From positions 1-6,309 of the forward strand of contig JACNFI010000051.1 of assembly GCA_014384665.1 (NCBI GenBank): 6,309 nucleotides of DNA, in the 5' to 3' direction. This DNA is from Candidatus Cloacimonadota bacterium. GTDB taxonomy: Bacteria > Cloacimonadota > Cloacimonadia > JGIOTU-2. The position numbers and the translations under genes are program-made. The notes below the pieces were generated by a model. The model made no database searches and was not told the DNA's origin. It was given only the letters and a program-made list of their open reading frames with translations. This document shows, one piece after another, positions 1 to 6,309 of the stretch (its first letter is position 1; each line of letters starts with the position of its first letter).

Positions 1-1149
1 GTACGATACCTGTATTTGTAAAATCACTATTGTTTATTACTAAGAAGCGAGATTCACAGAAAATGCTACCTCTCTCAAAGGTTACATTATTCATAGTAAT
101 TGTTGCTGAAGTTTTGAGAAGATAAAGCCCACCCCAGGATTCACCATCTGGTGCTGTAAATATAACGTTATTGCTAATAAGGATGTCTCCATAAACTTCA
201 ATGCTGTTTTCAGAACATATTCCTTGGATTCTGCTCCAATTTTTTAGAATAAGAGTTGCTCCATCTTCAATACTCAGTGTAGCATTACCGGTTAAATAAA
301 CCCTGCAAGAGTTATCAATTGTTAGGGTTATGCCACTCGGGACAATGACATCTCCGACCACAAATGCACTTTCAATCCAATATTCATCATGCGTCAACGT
401 TCCCGAGAGAGTCATCGAGCCATTATAGACACCTGTGTTATGGGCATTATTCCTGTAGCAACTCCATTCGATCTTACTTGGATCACCTTCTGTCTCCCAT
501 ACATACATTGTTCCTGAATAATTGCCTGCAAGGAGTTCACTTTTCCCGTCATTGTCGATATCCGCAATGCAGGGAGACGTCCAAAATACATCATCTGTTT
601 TGAGAGGGAAAAAAGGAACCTCTGTTCCATCATAATCATAAGCATAAATTTTTCCATTATTTGATGCTATCACAATTTCGATATCGTTATCATCATCTAT
701 ATCTGCCAAGACAGGAGCAATGCTATAGACCTTTAATCCACTAACGGAAATCTGTTGTAATTCATTACCTTGATAATCCCAGATATACAAATAGGGATTT
801 CCCCCGACAACAACTTCTATCTCCATATCACCGTCAAGGTCGCCAACTGCAATTGCGGGTGGTTGATGGGGACTTTCTTTATCAGTACACATTCTGACCG
901 GATGTGAATATAAATCATTCGATCCCTAACCATTAACCAGACTCCCATCATGATGAAGTGCAATTACATAACCATAATAGTGATTGTAATGACGATATTC
1001 ATATGGTGTACCGCCATCCTCTACATATAAGGTAGAAATTGTTAAAATTTCATAGTCACCATTATTATCAAGATCAACTACCACAGGAGGGCAGACAAAC
1101 CATACATTATAACCATGGTAGGCATTCTGATAGAATGGATTTGAATATA
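1..1149 (-). CDS. Gingipain-like protein, C-terminal segment with in-frame TAG: propeller end and beta-helix (3'-partial)
   Basis: From about 1149 the frame reads 'SNPFYQNAYHGYNVWFVCPP', a propeller blade and 'LHHDGSLVNG', then TAG at 928-926. The same frame continues without another stop to position 2: 'GSNDLYSHPVRM', then three more calcium loops. The propeller closes with 'EWSCYRNNAHNTGVYNG' (about 467-417), like the 'WP..rhd..NTG.Y' ending common after FG-GAP arrays. From about 410 the sequence changes to 'SGTLTHDEYWIESAFVVGDV' and 'VPSGITLTIDNSC...YLTGNATLSIEDGATLILKNW', and then 'TITMNNVTFERGSIFCES', typical of an N-terminal beta-helix cap and rungs. A caller might start an ORF at ATG 892-890, but that lies within a blade and has no signal peptide. 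The 3' end lies outside the window. Confidence 0.75.
926..928 (-). other. In-frame TAG where Trp is expected
   Basis: The codons read D-G-S-L-V-N-G-TAG-G-S-N-D. In this type of propeller, 'G-W-P' or 'N-G-W' commonly follows a blade, as in 'YLAGWPVSS' earlier in this same protein. A single change TGG to TAG explains it. The frame is unchanged on both sides, so this differs in kind from the two frame changes. Confidence 0.75.
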
Positions 1150-2546
1150 TAGTCACTTCCATCATATTTCCAGACATAAAGTCCACTTTTATATCCCATA
1201 ATTATTTCTTTATTACCATCTCCATTAAGGTCAGCTACAGCAGGCATTCCATATCCCCCGGAACCGATACTTTTATACCATAAGAGATTTCCCTGATCAT
1301 CATATACTTTTAAGGCACCTCCTGTGCAAATCGCGATGATTTCTAATTTTCCGTCATTGTTAATATCAGATATGACAGGTCCTCTCCATGCTTGTTGTCC
1401 CATATCATTTTCCCATAAAAGATCAGGTTCCCCATCATTATCTTCATCAAATGTTTTATAAACAAATATTTTCTTTTCGTCTGTGCCACCATGGCGGGTT
1501 GTTATGACAACTTCCGACAATCCATCGTTATCAATATCTCCCATGGCAGGTGTGCTCCATATCTGGGCATCAATATTCATAAATCCACTTACTGTACAGG
1601 GATCGTTATCAATATCGAAAATCTCATCACCAGTTGAGTGAAATCCTAAGACGTAACCTGCAACATTAGTAGAAAATATCTCTTTCTGCCCATCCAGATC
1701 ATTATCGCAAACATTTATAGAACCGTGTATATTATCTCCTACATCTGAACTAACAGGCCAACCAGCAAGATAAGGCAATGCTGTCCATGCTTCATAAGAA
1801 TCGTTTAAATCACTCTCGTTGCCTGAGTCTGTAATCGCACTTATTTTATAATAATAAGATGTCGCGGGCTCAACTTCAGTATCTTTATAATATGAAACTC
1901 CTTCTACTATGAAGTTGTTAAGTTTTTCATACTCATCCTCCGATGGGTTGTAACGGTAAATGTTATATCCTCGAATATAGTAATTATCTTCAGGATTATA
2001 CTGGTCTTCATAATCTGGAACTGGATCCCACCACAGGTCAATTTCATCTTGCATACTGCTAAATTCAATGGATCCAAAAACTACTGATTCAGGTTTATTC
2101 AGATTAAATCCATTAAATTCCCAGCTTCGTCCGTATTCATTCTCAACTGTCAGATTTAGAGTTTCTCCATCATAATCCTCGCTTACATCAAATACAAAAG
2201 GATCTATATCTTCTCCAGTTGAAGTTAATGACGCAATATTAACATAATTTATTTCACCTGTAGTAATATTGAAATACGGTGAATCGGAAGTTAATGTTCC
2301 GTTTACTCCTGTTGCCTCTGCATCTCCTTCATTGAACAATTCAATTCGTAATTCTACGATCTCGCCTGCTTCTATAATATCATCACCATCACTTGTGGTA
2401 ATTGAATTCTTTACCTTGTCTAATTCAGGTGCACCTATTTGAAGATAAAACACATCTGTATGTAAAAGAACATTTTCTTCATAAATGAAAAGTGTATCAC
2501 ACATATTCTCCATCAGGAGTATCCGGGTCAACCTCAAAGATATAAT
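1107..2546 (-). CDS. Gingipain-like protein, middle segment: CARDB-like domain, fibronectin III and first propeller repeats
   Basis: This frame is open from 2546 and ends at TAA 1109-1107. An automatic caller could start it at TTG 2537, but I see no Shine-Dalgarno or signal peptide, and the first residues overlap the better upstream frame, so it is a continuation and not a gene. Real sequence starts near 2496. It holds the second CARDB-like domain (2432-2088), then a fibronectin type III domain (about 2087-1773) with 'IDLWWDPVPD', 'YIRGYNIYRYN' and 'YYKISAITDSGNES'. From about 1770, after 'YLAGWPVSSD', come FG-GAP/VCBS propeller repeats with calcium loops 'DNDLDGQKE', 'DIDNDGLSE', 'DINNDGKLE' and 'DLNGDGNKE'. 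The last dozen or so residues (after 'YDGSDY', ending 'ECLPWL') are out of frame and not true protein. Confidence 0.75.
   Translation of the reverse strand: MISLRLTRILLMENMCDTLFIYEENVLLHTDVFYLQIGAPELDKVKNSITTSDGDDIIEAGEIVELRIELFNEGDAEATGVNGTLTSDSPYFNITTGEINYVNIASLTSTGEDIDPFVFDVSEDYDGETLNLTVENEYGRSWEFNGFNLNKPESVVFGSIEFSSMQDEIDLWWDPVPDYEDQYNPEDNYYIRGYNIYRYNPSEDEYEKLNNFIVEGVSYYKDTEVEPATSYYYKISAITDSGNESDLNDSYEAWTALPYLAGWPVSSDVGDNIHGSINVCDNDLDGQKEIFSTNVAGYVLGFHSTGDEIFDIDNDPCTVSGFMNIDAQIWSTPAMGDIDNDGLSEVVITTRHGGTDEKKIFVYKTFDEDNDGEPDLLWENDMGQQAWRGPVISDINNDGKLEIIAICTGGALKVYDDQGNLLWYKSIGSGGYGMPAVADLNGDGNKEIIMGYKSGLYVWKYDGSDYIFKSILSECLPWL
1110..1201 (-). other. Second frame change (+1), likely at TATATAT 1151-1145
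   Basis: The upstream frame gives 'YKSGLYVWKYDGSDY' and then runs to TAA at 1109-1107. The downstream frame is open from 1201 and gives 'SNPFYQNAYHGYNVWF' and the next propeller blade. Continuity places the switch at the TATATAT run at 1151-1145. Loss of one TA unit, or gain of one base, accounts for it. Confidence 0.72.
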
Positions 2547-2766
2547 TTATTTGAGAAACTGCACTTTCTCCGGCATTTATATCTCCAAAATTAGATTGAT
2601 TTTGAGTGATGGTAATAAATTCAGGATCACAGATAAGTTCTGCTGATACATCAAGAGCATCCGCTGAGCCGGAATTTGTAAGTGTAATGGATAGTTCTAT
2701 TGTTTCGCCTGCATCAACCTGTCCATCACAATTGCCATAGCTTGAACCCGTGTCGTCATCATCTAT
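2088..2766 (-). repeat. Two tandem related CARDB-like beta-sandwich domains spanning the first frame change
   Basis: The first copy has 'DGQVDAGETIELSITLTN', then 'GSADALDVSAEL' and 'EFITI', and ends 'PDTPDGE'. The second has 'DGDDIIEAGEIVELRIELFN', then 'GDAEATGVNGTL' and 'YFNIT', and ends 'DYDGE'. The pattern D-G-x(3-4)-A-G-E-x-x-E-L-x-I-x-L-x-N-x-G-x-A-x-A-x-x-V is shared. They are duplicated extracellular spacer domains of the CARDB or NEW3 kind. The first is read in one frame and the second in another, which is the best evidence that a single protein is broken near 2500. Confidence 0.72.
2497..2549 (-). other. First frame change (+1), likely at TGTGTG 2503-2498
   Basis: The upstream frame ends 'DPDTPDGEYV' then TGA (2499-2497). 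The downstream frame is open from 2546 and continues 'DTLFIYEENV...VFYLQIGAPEL'. The switch must therefore lie between 2549 and 2497, and domain continuity places it near the TGTGTG run at 2503-2498. Loss of one TG unit, or gain of one base, would both give the observed frame. The site does not resemble known programmed frameshift signals. Confidence 0.75.
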
Positions 2767-5028
2767 TGTCTTTTCTGTTATGTAAAGGTGTGAACCAGAG
2801 GTGAGATTTACAGGAATCGTATCTTCATAGGGTAAATAATTATGTGCGGTTACAGTAACATCAAGTTCACCTGGGGTATCTGGTGTGAAAGTAAATATTG
2901 CTGAATCAACACTGTAAATATTGGGAATTGATTGATGCCCATAAGCTTCATTGCCTTTTTGAAGGCATACGAGAGCATCTACATTTTCCGGAAGATAATT
3001 AATTGTCACAGTGATAGTATTCTCTCCATTAGTAATTTCAGAAGGAGTAACCACAACATCAAGGTTTATGGGCGTATTTGTCCAGACAGGCATTTCAGGG
3101 TCACCAAGAAGATTAAGACTTTCTCTCTTGTTACCAATATAAGGATTCATTGTTTGAAACAAACTTCCCATGTGATATTCCAAGCATTCCCATCCATTAT
3201 TTTCTGTACCATAAAGATTTATAACAAAATTTTTGAATTGAGGATCAGAATCACCACACCAACCTACGCAAGAGTTGCCAACTATTGCTACACCACCGTG
3301 ATCAGGATTATTTATATAATGCTCACATATACAATCCAGATTAAATCTATTCGGTTCACAACCACAAGTCATTAATATTTGGTAAGGAATATTTTCTAAA
3401 TTATCCATATCTGTTCTATTGACCACTTCGTGTTTCATTTTAATGGATGTTCCCATACTATAAGGGCTTGAGTGGTCAGCATGGTATACAATATGGAAAT
3501 TTCCTTGAGTAAATGAAGAACCATTGTTTAGTGCTGCAACAAAATGATCATGTGTAGTTTCTTCATGGCCTGGATAATCCGGATTATAAAACGGAGGATC
3601 ATGTGTACCATCATAATCATCAAACATTTTCCATCCATGGATCCATCCATTTGGAACATTTACAGTAGGTAAGTTGTTCTCATAAATATTATACTGATCC
3701 ACCATATCAGGATAGGAATAATTAGGTTCCCCGGGAATAAGATATCCAAAAGTGGACATCAACAATAAATTCTTTACATCTGATATTTCATAATCTGGAT
3801 TATCTAATTTCTCATAAGATATAACTTTATTCACAAAAGTTGTAGCTTCAGTTTCATCTTCCACAGATGCTCTTCCCACAATTAGATCAAAACCATAATC
3901 AAGATCATCCTCACTCTCTCCAAATATATTATCACCATCTGCATTAAAATTATAATTTGGATTATCATAATCATAAACATCCGAGTAATAAAGGTCTGAT
4001 GGAATCATATCAACTATATCAAAATATGGATATTCTGTTAATCTATCTGGAACAATATTAGTATCTCCACCAAGAAGAACATATAAACCCTCACCCCAGT
4101 AATATCTTGCATCTTGCAGGTAGTGACGTATCTTTTCTGCTAAGTCGCAGCCTCCATAATTATCTTCTATCTGCTCGGTAGTAATCACCAGTGTAGGAAT
4201 ACCTTTTTTCGTCTTCCATTCTGCAAATTCATCAAAAACAGGTTTTAATTCCTCACTGGTTATAATGATATATTCAGGCGTATCTCCTTCCAGTGATGGC
4301 ATAAATCTTAAATCTAATTCTTCCATTTCTGTTTTTCCAGGAATTATTTCCTGAGCCCCACCTGTAACAGATTCAAAATCATTCGGATTTTCTACCATAT
4401 TTTTAATTGATCTTTTCGCAGTATTATATCTTGATAAACTCTGTCTTCTTGCTTGTCTGATAGAAGTTGTTATACTTTCATATTCAATAGTAAAATCAAT
4501 GTCAGTATAGATATTAACCTTCTTTTGTTTTGGAATATATGATAATGGAAAAATTCTTAATGTTACAACATGATATCCCATTGTACATTCATCTCCAATT
4601 ATTTCAATTAACTTATCAGGATAGGGTGTATCTGAATTATATATACTTTCAATTGGTTCAACAAAAGGTGGGGCTTCACTCCCATCAGTAGGCTGGGGAG
4701 TCTGAGCAGGATAGATATAATATTGATTTTCTAATTCGGTTTGCTCGGTGCTTGTAACACTAATATTAATTGGTTTCATATCTAAAGGGATTAGATATTT
4801 TTTGATCTTCACAGGTAACTTAGGAGCACCAATTTCTTCTGTAAAATAACCATTTTTTAATATAATGAGATCATACTCATCAATTTGGATAAATGACAAC
4901 TCTTCCAGCTCGGTCAAAACATTGCCGTTATAATCCGCAAACAACAATGTGCTTGTACAAAAGAGTACAAGAAGAGTTACAACTACTTTTTTCGCCGACA
5001 GCTCGGCATATACATTTTGTTTTAACAT
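2497..5028 (-). CDS. Gingipain-like C25 cysteine protease, N-terminal segment
   Basis: This 843-codon segment begins at ATG 5028, chosen for its GGAGG Shine-Dalgarno and signal peptide. An ATG 15 codons earlier overlaps the previous gene and lacks both. Residues 1-31 are a Sec signal peptide. Residues 32 to about 245 are the C25 propeptide ('EIGAPKLPVKIKKYLIP'), ending in a basic stretch (QARRQSLSRYNTAKR) that may be a processing site. Residues 251-650 are the catalytic domain: 'PEYIIITSEEL', 'LLGGDTNIVPDR', 'PSDLYYSDVYDY', 'DLIVGRASVED', and 'LNLLGDPEMPVWT' at the end. By alignment from memory with gingipain R, the catalytic His is His519 in 'YHADHSSPYSMGTS' and the nucleophile is Cys557 in 'TCGCEPNRF' (Cys555 is the alternative). 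Both are present, so the protease part looks functional. Substrate specificity cannot be read. An Ig-like domain and the first CARDB-like domain follow, then TGA at 2499-2497, a product of the frame change. Confidence 0.85.
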   Translation of the reverse strand: MLKQNVYAELSAKKVVVTLLVLFCTSTLLFADYNGNVLTELEELSFIQIDEYDLIILKNGYFTEEIGAPKLPVKIKKYLIPLDMKPINISVTSTEQTELENQYYIYPAQTPQPTDGSEAPPFVEPIESIYNSDTPYPDKLIEIIGDECTMGYHVVTLRIFPLSYIPKQKKVNIYTDIDFTIEYESITTSIRQARRQSLSRYNTAKRSIKNMVENPNDFESVTGGAQEIIPGKTEMEELDLRFMPSLEGDTPEYIIITSEELKPVFDEFAEWKTKKGIPTLVITTEQIEDNYGGCDLAEKIRHYLQDARYYWGEGLYVLLGGDTNIVPDRLTEYPYFDIVDMIPSDLYYSDVYDYDNPNYNFNADGDNIFGESEDDLDYGFDLIVGRASVEDETEATTFVNKVISYEKLDNPDYEISDVKNLLLMSTFGYLIPGEPNYSYPDMVDQYNIYENNLPTVNVPNGWIHGWKMFDDYDGTHDPPFYNPDYPGHEETTHDHFVAALNNGSSFTQGNFHIVYHADHSSPYSMGTSIKMKHEVVNRTDMDNLENIPYQILMTCGCEPNRFNLDCICEHYINNPDHGGVAIVGNSCVGWCGDSDPQFKNFVINLYGTENNGWECLEYHMGSLFQTMNPYIGNKRESLNLLGDPEMPVWTNTPINLDVVVTPSEITNGENTITVTINYLPENVDALVCLQKGNEAYGHQSIPNIYSVDSAIFTFTPDTPGELDVTVTAHNYLPYEDTIPVNLTSGSHLYITEKTIDDDDTGSSYGNCDGQVDAGETIELSITLTNSGSADALDVSAELICDPEFITITQNQSNFGDINAGESAVSQINYIFEVDPDTPDGEYV
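4936..5028 (-). other. Sec signal peptide coding region of the C25 protease
   Basis: The 31 residues have a polar start (MLKQNVYAELSAKK), a hydrophobic core (VVVTLLVLFCTSTLLF) and a probable signal peptidase I cut after Ala31, giving mature 'DYNGNV'. The Cys in the core is followed by more hydrophobic residues and is not in a lipobox, so a lipoprotein is unlikely. Confidence 0.8.
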
Positions 5029-5062
5029 CTTATCCTCCGATTTTTTCATTTTTTTTGCATGT
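5029..5062 (-). promoter_or_regulatory. Short intergenic spacer with Shine-Dalgarno
   Basis: The 34-nt spacer separates the TAA of the beta-helix gene from the chosen ATG of the protease gene. On the minus strand GGAGG sits at 5038-5034, five nt before the ATG at 5028-5026, an ideal spacing. The rest is A-rich with no stem-loop, so I see no terminator. The spacer is too short to hold a complete separate promoter, which supports co-transcription from upstream of the window. Confidence 0.75.
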
Positions 5063-6309
5063 TTACAAACCAAATTTTACTATCTTTTTGACATTAATAC
5101 TTTTCTCGGTTCTCAGTTTTATAAAATAAATACCTGAACCGACACGCTTATTTCTGCTGTTTGTTCCATCCCACATTATCTCATGATTACCACCTTTCAT
5201 TATTTGGTTATCGGTTAATGTTTTTATTTTCTGTCCTTTCAAGTTATAGATTTCGATCTGTGCTTCTTCATGTATATTTGGAGTTCTATAAAAAGATATT
5301 GTTGTTGAGGTAGTAAAAGGATTAGGGTAATTGTGAATCGTGCTTTGTTCCGGTATCTCAGGTTCATTAACAGAATATACAGGAGCGCCATATTCATACA
5401 CTCCCATGTCTATAACTGCAACTCCATCTCCATTACCATCCCAAATACGAACATTACCGTCAAGATCCCAAGGAGGTAGATGAAGTCCTGTTGTGTCCGC
5501 CGAGCCGGTATCTATACACGGTGAATCCTCGGATAAACGGTAATCGTCATCGGAAAATAATGGATCACTGTTGATATTATGACTGCCAGGACCACTCCAG
5601 CCACCACGTACATCAGAGTAATATACGGCTACGGCATCCCCGCCTGTCCAATACTCCACTATCTCTCCACCACTGTTATTCCATACAATACTATTTTTTA
5701 TAACAGCATCGCTTTCAAGCTGACACATAATCCCTCCTCCCAATCCATCTGTTGAATTGTCGCATACTGTTACATTTTCTGCCATAAAGAAAGGTACATC
5801 AATAATATTGATACCTCCACCAGAATTCCATGCATAGTTATTCGCAACCAATACATTAATTAACATAACAACCTGATCCCCGTAGGCGGCATAAATACCC
5901 CCTCCATCATATCCAGACGTGTTGCCGATTATTTTAACATTCCGTAACGTGACCACCCCTCCTCCCCCCAAAGAAATACCCCCACCACACTCATCTGTAC
6001 TATTGCCAATTATGGTAACATTGGTAAGTGTGGGAGTGGAGCCATCAGAATAAATACCACCCCACACGCTGTTATCACATATCTTAACATTTTCAAGAAT
6101 GATATTTGAATTGTTTGAACAGGTGATCCCTCCTCCCGAATTCCCTGAGATCGTAACATAATACAAGCTGGGACTCGATGAATAGGTACAACAAATCCCT
6201 GCTCCTATATTGTCTGTAATATTTGAATTTTCTATTATAGGATCGGAATCGTAACTGCACCAAATTCCCCCAGGATTATTACCCACTACTGTCACATTAA
6301 CTAACCTCG
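5063..6309 (-). CDS. Secreted right-handed beta-helix protein with choice-of-anchor Q-like tail and T9SS sorting domain (5'-partial)
   Basis: The frame is open to the window edge. The codons before the first possible GTG (6295-6293) read R-L-V-N and fit the repeat, so the true start lies upstream. Numbering from that GTG gives 410 residues. Residues 1-210 are about eight degenerate rungs of the type 'NVTIIGN...GGGI', as in right-handed parallel beta-helix (pectate-lyase-like) surface proteins. Residues 243-302 (DPLF, YRLSEDSPCIDTG, DLDGN, DMGVYEYG) match the tail often called choice-of-anchor Q. After a linker, 'NYPNPFTTSTTISF' at 322-335 and 'GSGIYFIKL' near the end form a T9SS type A C-terminal sorting domain, which directs export and surface attachment. 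It ends in TAA. No catalytic residues for a polysaccharide lyase can be assigned; adhesin or polymer binding is inferred. The gene for a protease follows 34 nt downstream on the same strand, so the two are probably one transcript. Confidence 0.9.
   Translation of the reverse strand, partial: RLVNVTVVGNNPGGIWCSYDSDPIIENSNITDNIGAGICCTYSSSPSLYYVTISGNSGGGITCSNNSNIILENVKICDNSVWGGIYSDGSTPTLTNVTIIGNSTDECGGGISLGGGGVVTLRNVKIIGNTSGYDGGGIYAAYGDQVVMLINVLVANNYAWNSGGGINIIDVPFFMAENVTVCDNSTDGLGGGIMCQLESDAVIKNSIVWNNSGGEIVEYWTGGDAVAVYYSDVRGGWSGPGSHNINSDPLFSDDDYRLSEDSPCIDTGSADTTGLHLPPWDLDGNVRIWDGNGDGVAVIDMGVYEYGAPVYSVNEPEIPEQSTIHNYPNPFTTSTTISFYRTPNIHEEAQIEIYNLKGQKIKTLTDNQIMKGGNHEIMWDGTNSRNKRVGSGIYFIKLRTEKSINVKKIVKFGL
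5066..5338 (-). other. T9SS type A C-terminal sorting domain coding region
   Basis: Residues 320-410 of the beta-helix protein. The domain opens with 'HNYPNPF', continues with an 'IEIYNLKGQKIKTL' strand and a 'MWDGTNSRNKRVGSGIYFIKL' type hairpin, and closes with basic residues (KKIVKFGL). These are the standard landmarks of the Por secretion/FlgD-like sorting domain, which the type IX translocon recognises at the outer membrane and usually removes. It shows that the host has or had a T9SS, although none of its genes lie in this window. Confidence 0.88.
5666..6309 (-). repeat. Beta-helix rung repeats (protein-level)
   Basis: The coding sequence repeats a unit of roughly 20-27 codons: a strand 'NVTI' or 'NVKI', then G/D-N, a turn, and 'GGGI'. 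Examples from residue 91 on are 'TNVTIIGNST', 'RNVKIIGNTS', 'ENVTVCDNST' and 'KNSIVWNNSG'. The first three rungs are exactly 23 residues apart (Cys13, Cys36, Cys59); later ones vary, as is usual for beta-helices. The DNA of the units has diverged, so this is old protein repetition and not a recent tandem duplication. Confidence 0.8.

Larger units (their letters stand above)
530..1716 (-). repeat. Eight FG-GAP/VCBS-type calcium-loop repeats
   Basis: Acidic loops of the form D-x-D/N-x-D/N-G-x-x-E followed by three or four hydrophobic residues recur about every 135-230 bases. They centre near 1697 (DNDLDGQKEIF), 1523 (DIDNDGLSEVV), 1350 (DINNDGKLEII), 1216 (DLNGDGNKEII), 1058 (DLDNNGDYEIL), 826 (DLDGDMEIEVV), 690 (DIDDDNDIEIV) and 548 (DIDNDGKSELL). 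Such loops bind calcium in integrin-alpha-like beta-propellers. The total of about seven or eight blades is enough for one closed propeller. The array crosses the second frame change and the TAG. Confidence 0.82.
1..5028 (-). pseudogene. Gingipain-like C25 protease fused to FG-GAP propeller and beta-helix, disrupted by two frame changes and one stop (3'-partial)
   Basis: Read through the lesions, this is one protein of about 1,675 residues that runs off the window. The domain order is signal peptide, C25 propeptide, C25 catalytic domain, Ig-like domain, two CARDB-like domains, fibronectin III, FG-GAP propeller and beta-helix. Three lesions break it: a +1 shift around 2498-2503, a +1 shift around 1145-1151 and an in-frame TAG at 926-928. 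Domain homology continues directly across each: the two CARDB-like domains flank the first, and propeller repeats lie on both sides of the others. This excludes separate genes. No further stop appears in the remaining 925 bases. The lack of other decay means a very recent pseudogene or sequencing/assembly error; I cannot decide which. If intact, it would be a surface or secreted cysteine endopeptidase, probably a T9SS client, although its sorting domain is not in view. Confidence 0.72.

Noticed and set aside
364..657. Short open frames on both strands in the last propeller blades
   Set aside because: Both overlap the supported minus-strand propeller frame; their residue content (His/Ser/Leu-rich or Met-rich) is typical of out-of-frame reading.
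2497..2506. Programmed +1 frameshift at GTG-TGA, as in the release factor 2 gene
   Set aside because: Slipping from GUG to UGU gives poor P-site pairing, there is no CUU-U slip or upstream Shine-Dalgarno-like stimulator, and the gene has two further lesions.
2932..3375. 147-codon open frame on the plus strand
   Set aside because: It lies wholly opposite the C25 catalytic domain, has no recognisable domain or Shine-Dalgarno, and is a shadow of a strongly supported minus-strand frame.
5028..5073. Upstream ATG at 5073 as start of the protease gene
   Set aside because: It overlaps the previous gene, has no good Shine-Dalgarno, and would put 15 extra charged residues before a normal signal peptide.
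4893..5137. Two short plus-strand frames opposite the protease start
   Set aside because: They are antisense to the signal peptide and spacer; their hydrophobic stretches come from AT-rich DNA, and no ribosome site is seen.
5953..5983. G-rich minus-strand stretch as a possible G-quadruplex
   Set aside because: It encodes Gly-rich turns (GGGI, GGGGVV); only three tracts of three or more G are present, so codon use explains it better.
1..6309. CRISPR array, tRNA/rRNA, insertion sequence or terminal repeats
   Set aside because: No direct DNA repeats with spacers, RNA gene signatures, transposase motifs or flanking inverted repeats were seen; all repetition is at protein level and diverged.

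Overview
The window holds two adjacent minus-strand reading frames, transcribed from high to low coordinates. Both encode secreted, modular, calcium- and repeat-rich surface proteins. Every long plus-strand frame is a shadow of them. The DNA is AT-rich. The proteins carry hallmarks of lineages with a type IX secretion system (T9SS): a C-terminal sorting domain starting 'NYPNPF', a gingipain-like C25 cysteine protease, FG-GAP propeller repeats, and right-handed beta-helix domains with a 'choice-of-anchor Q' tail. With a clear GGAGG Shine-Dalgarno (most Bacteroidota lack strong ones), this suggests a Cloacimonadota- or Fibrobacterota/Marinimicrobia-like member of the FCB group. That placement is inference; no phylogenetic marker is present.

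Layout in order of transcription. (1) 6309-5063: the 3' part of a beta-helix surface protein, with its start outside the window, ending in a T9SS type A sorting domain. (2) A 34-nt gap with no hairpin terminator or room for a full promoter, but with a good Shine-Dalgarno, so the two genes are probably co-transcribed. (3) 5028 to beyond position 1: a giant gingipain-like protein. Its order is signal peptide, C25 propeptide, C25 catalytic domain with recognisable His and Cys, Ig-like domain, two related CARDB-like beta-sandwich domains, fibronectin type III domain, a propeller of at least eight calcium-motif repeats, and the start of a beta-helix region. Its 3' end lies beyond the window.

The second gene is not intact as given. 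Its homology runs through three frame segments. Two +1 frame changes, at about 2498-2503 and 1145-1151, both fall on short dinucleotide repeats. An in-frame TAG at 926-928 stands where a Trp codon is expected. The coding signal continues cleanly after each lesion, so this is either a very young pseudogene or sequence with errors.

Both products would be exported by Sec, and the first (probably both) then passes through T9SS to the surface, where the protease would degrade protein and the beta-helix protein would bind polymer or act as adhesin. I see no RNA gene, mobile element, CRISPR array or new defence-type system. The points worth following are the lesion pattern, the unusual domain chain and a stacked-cysteine ladder in the first protein.
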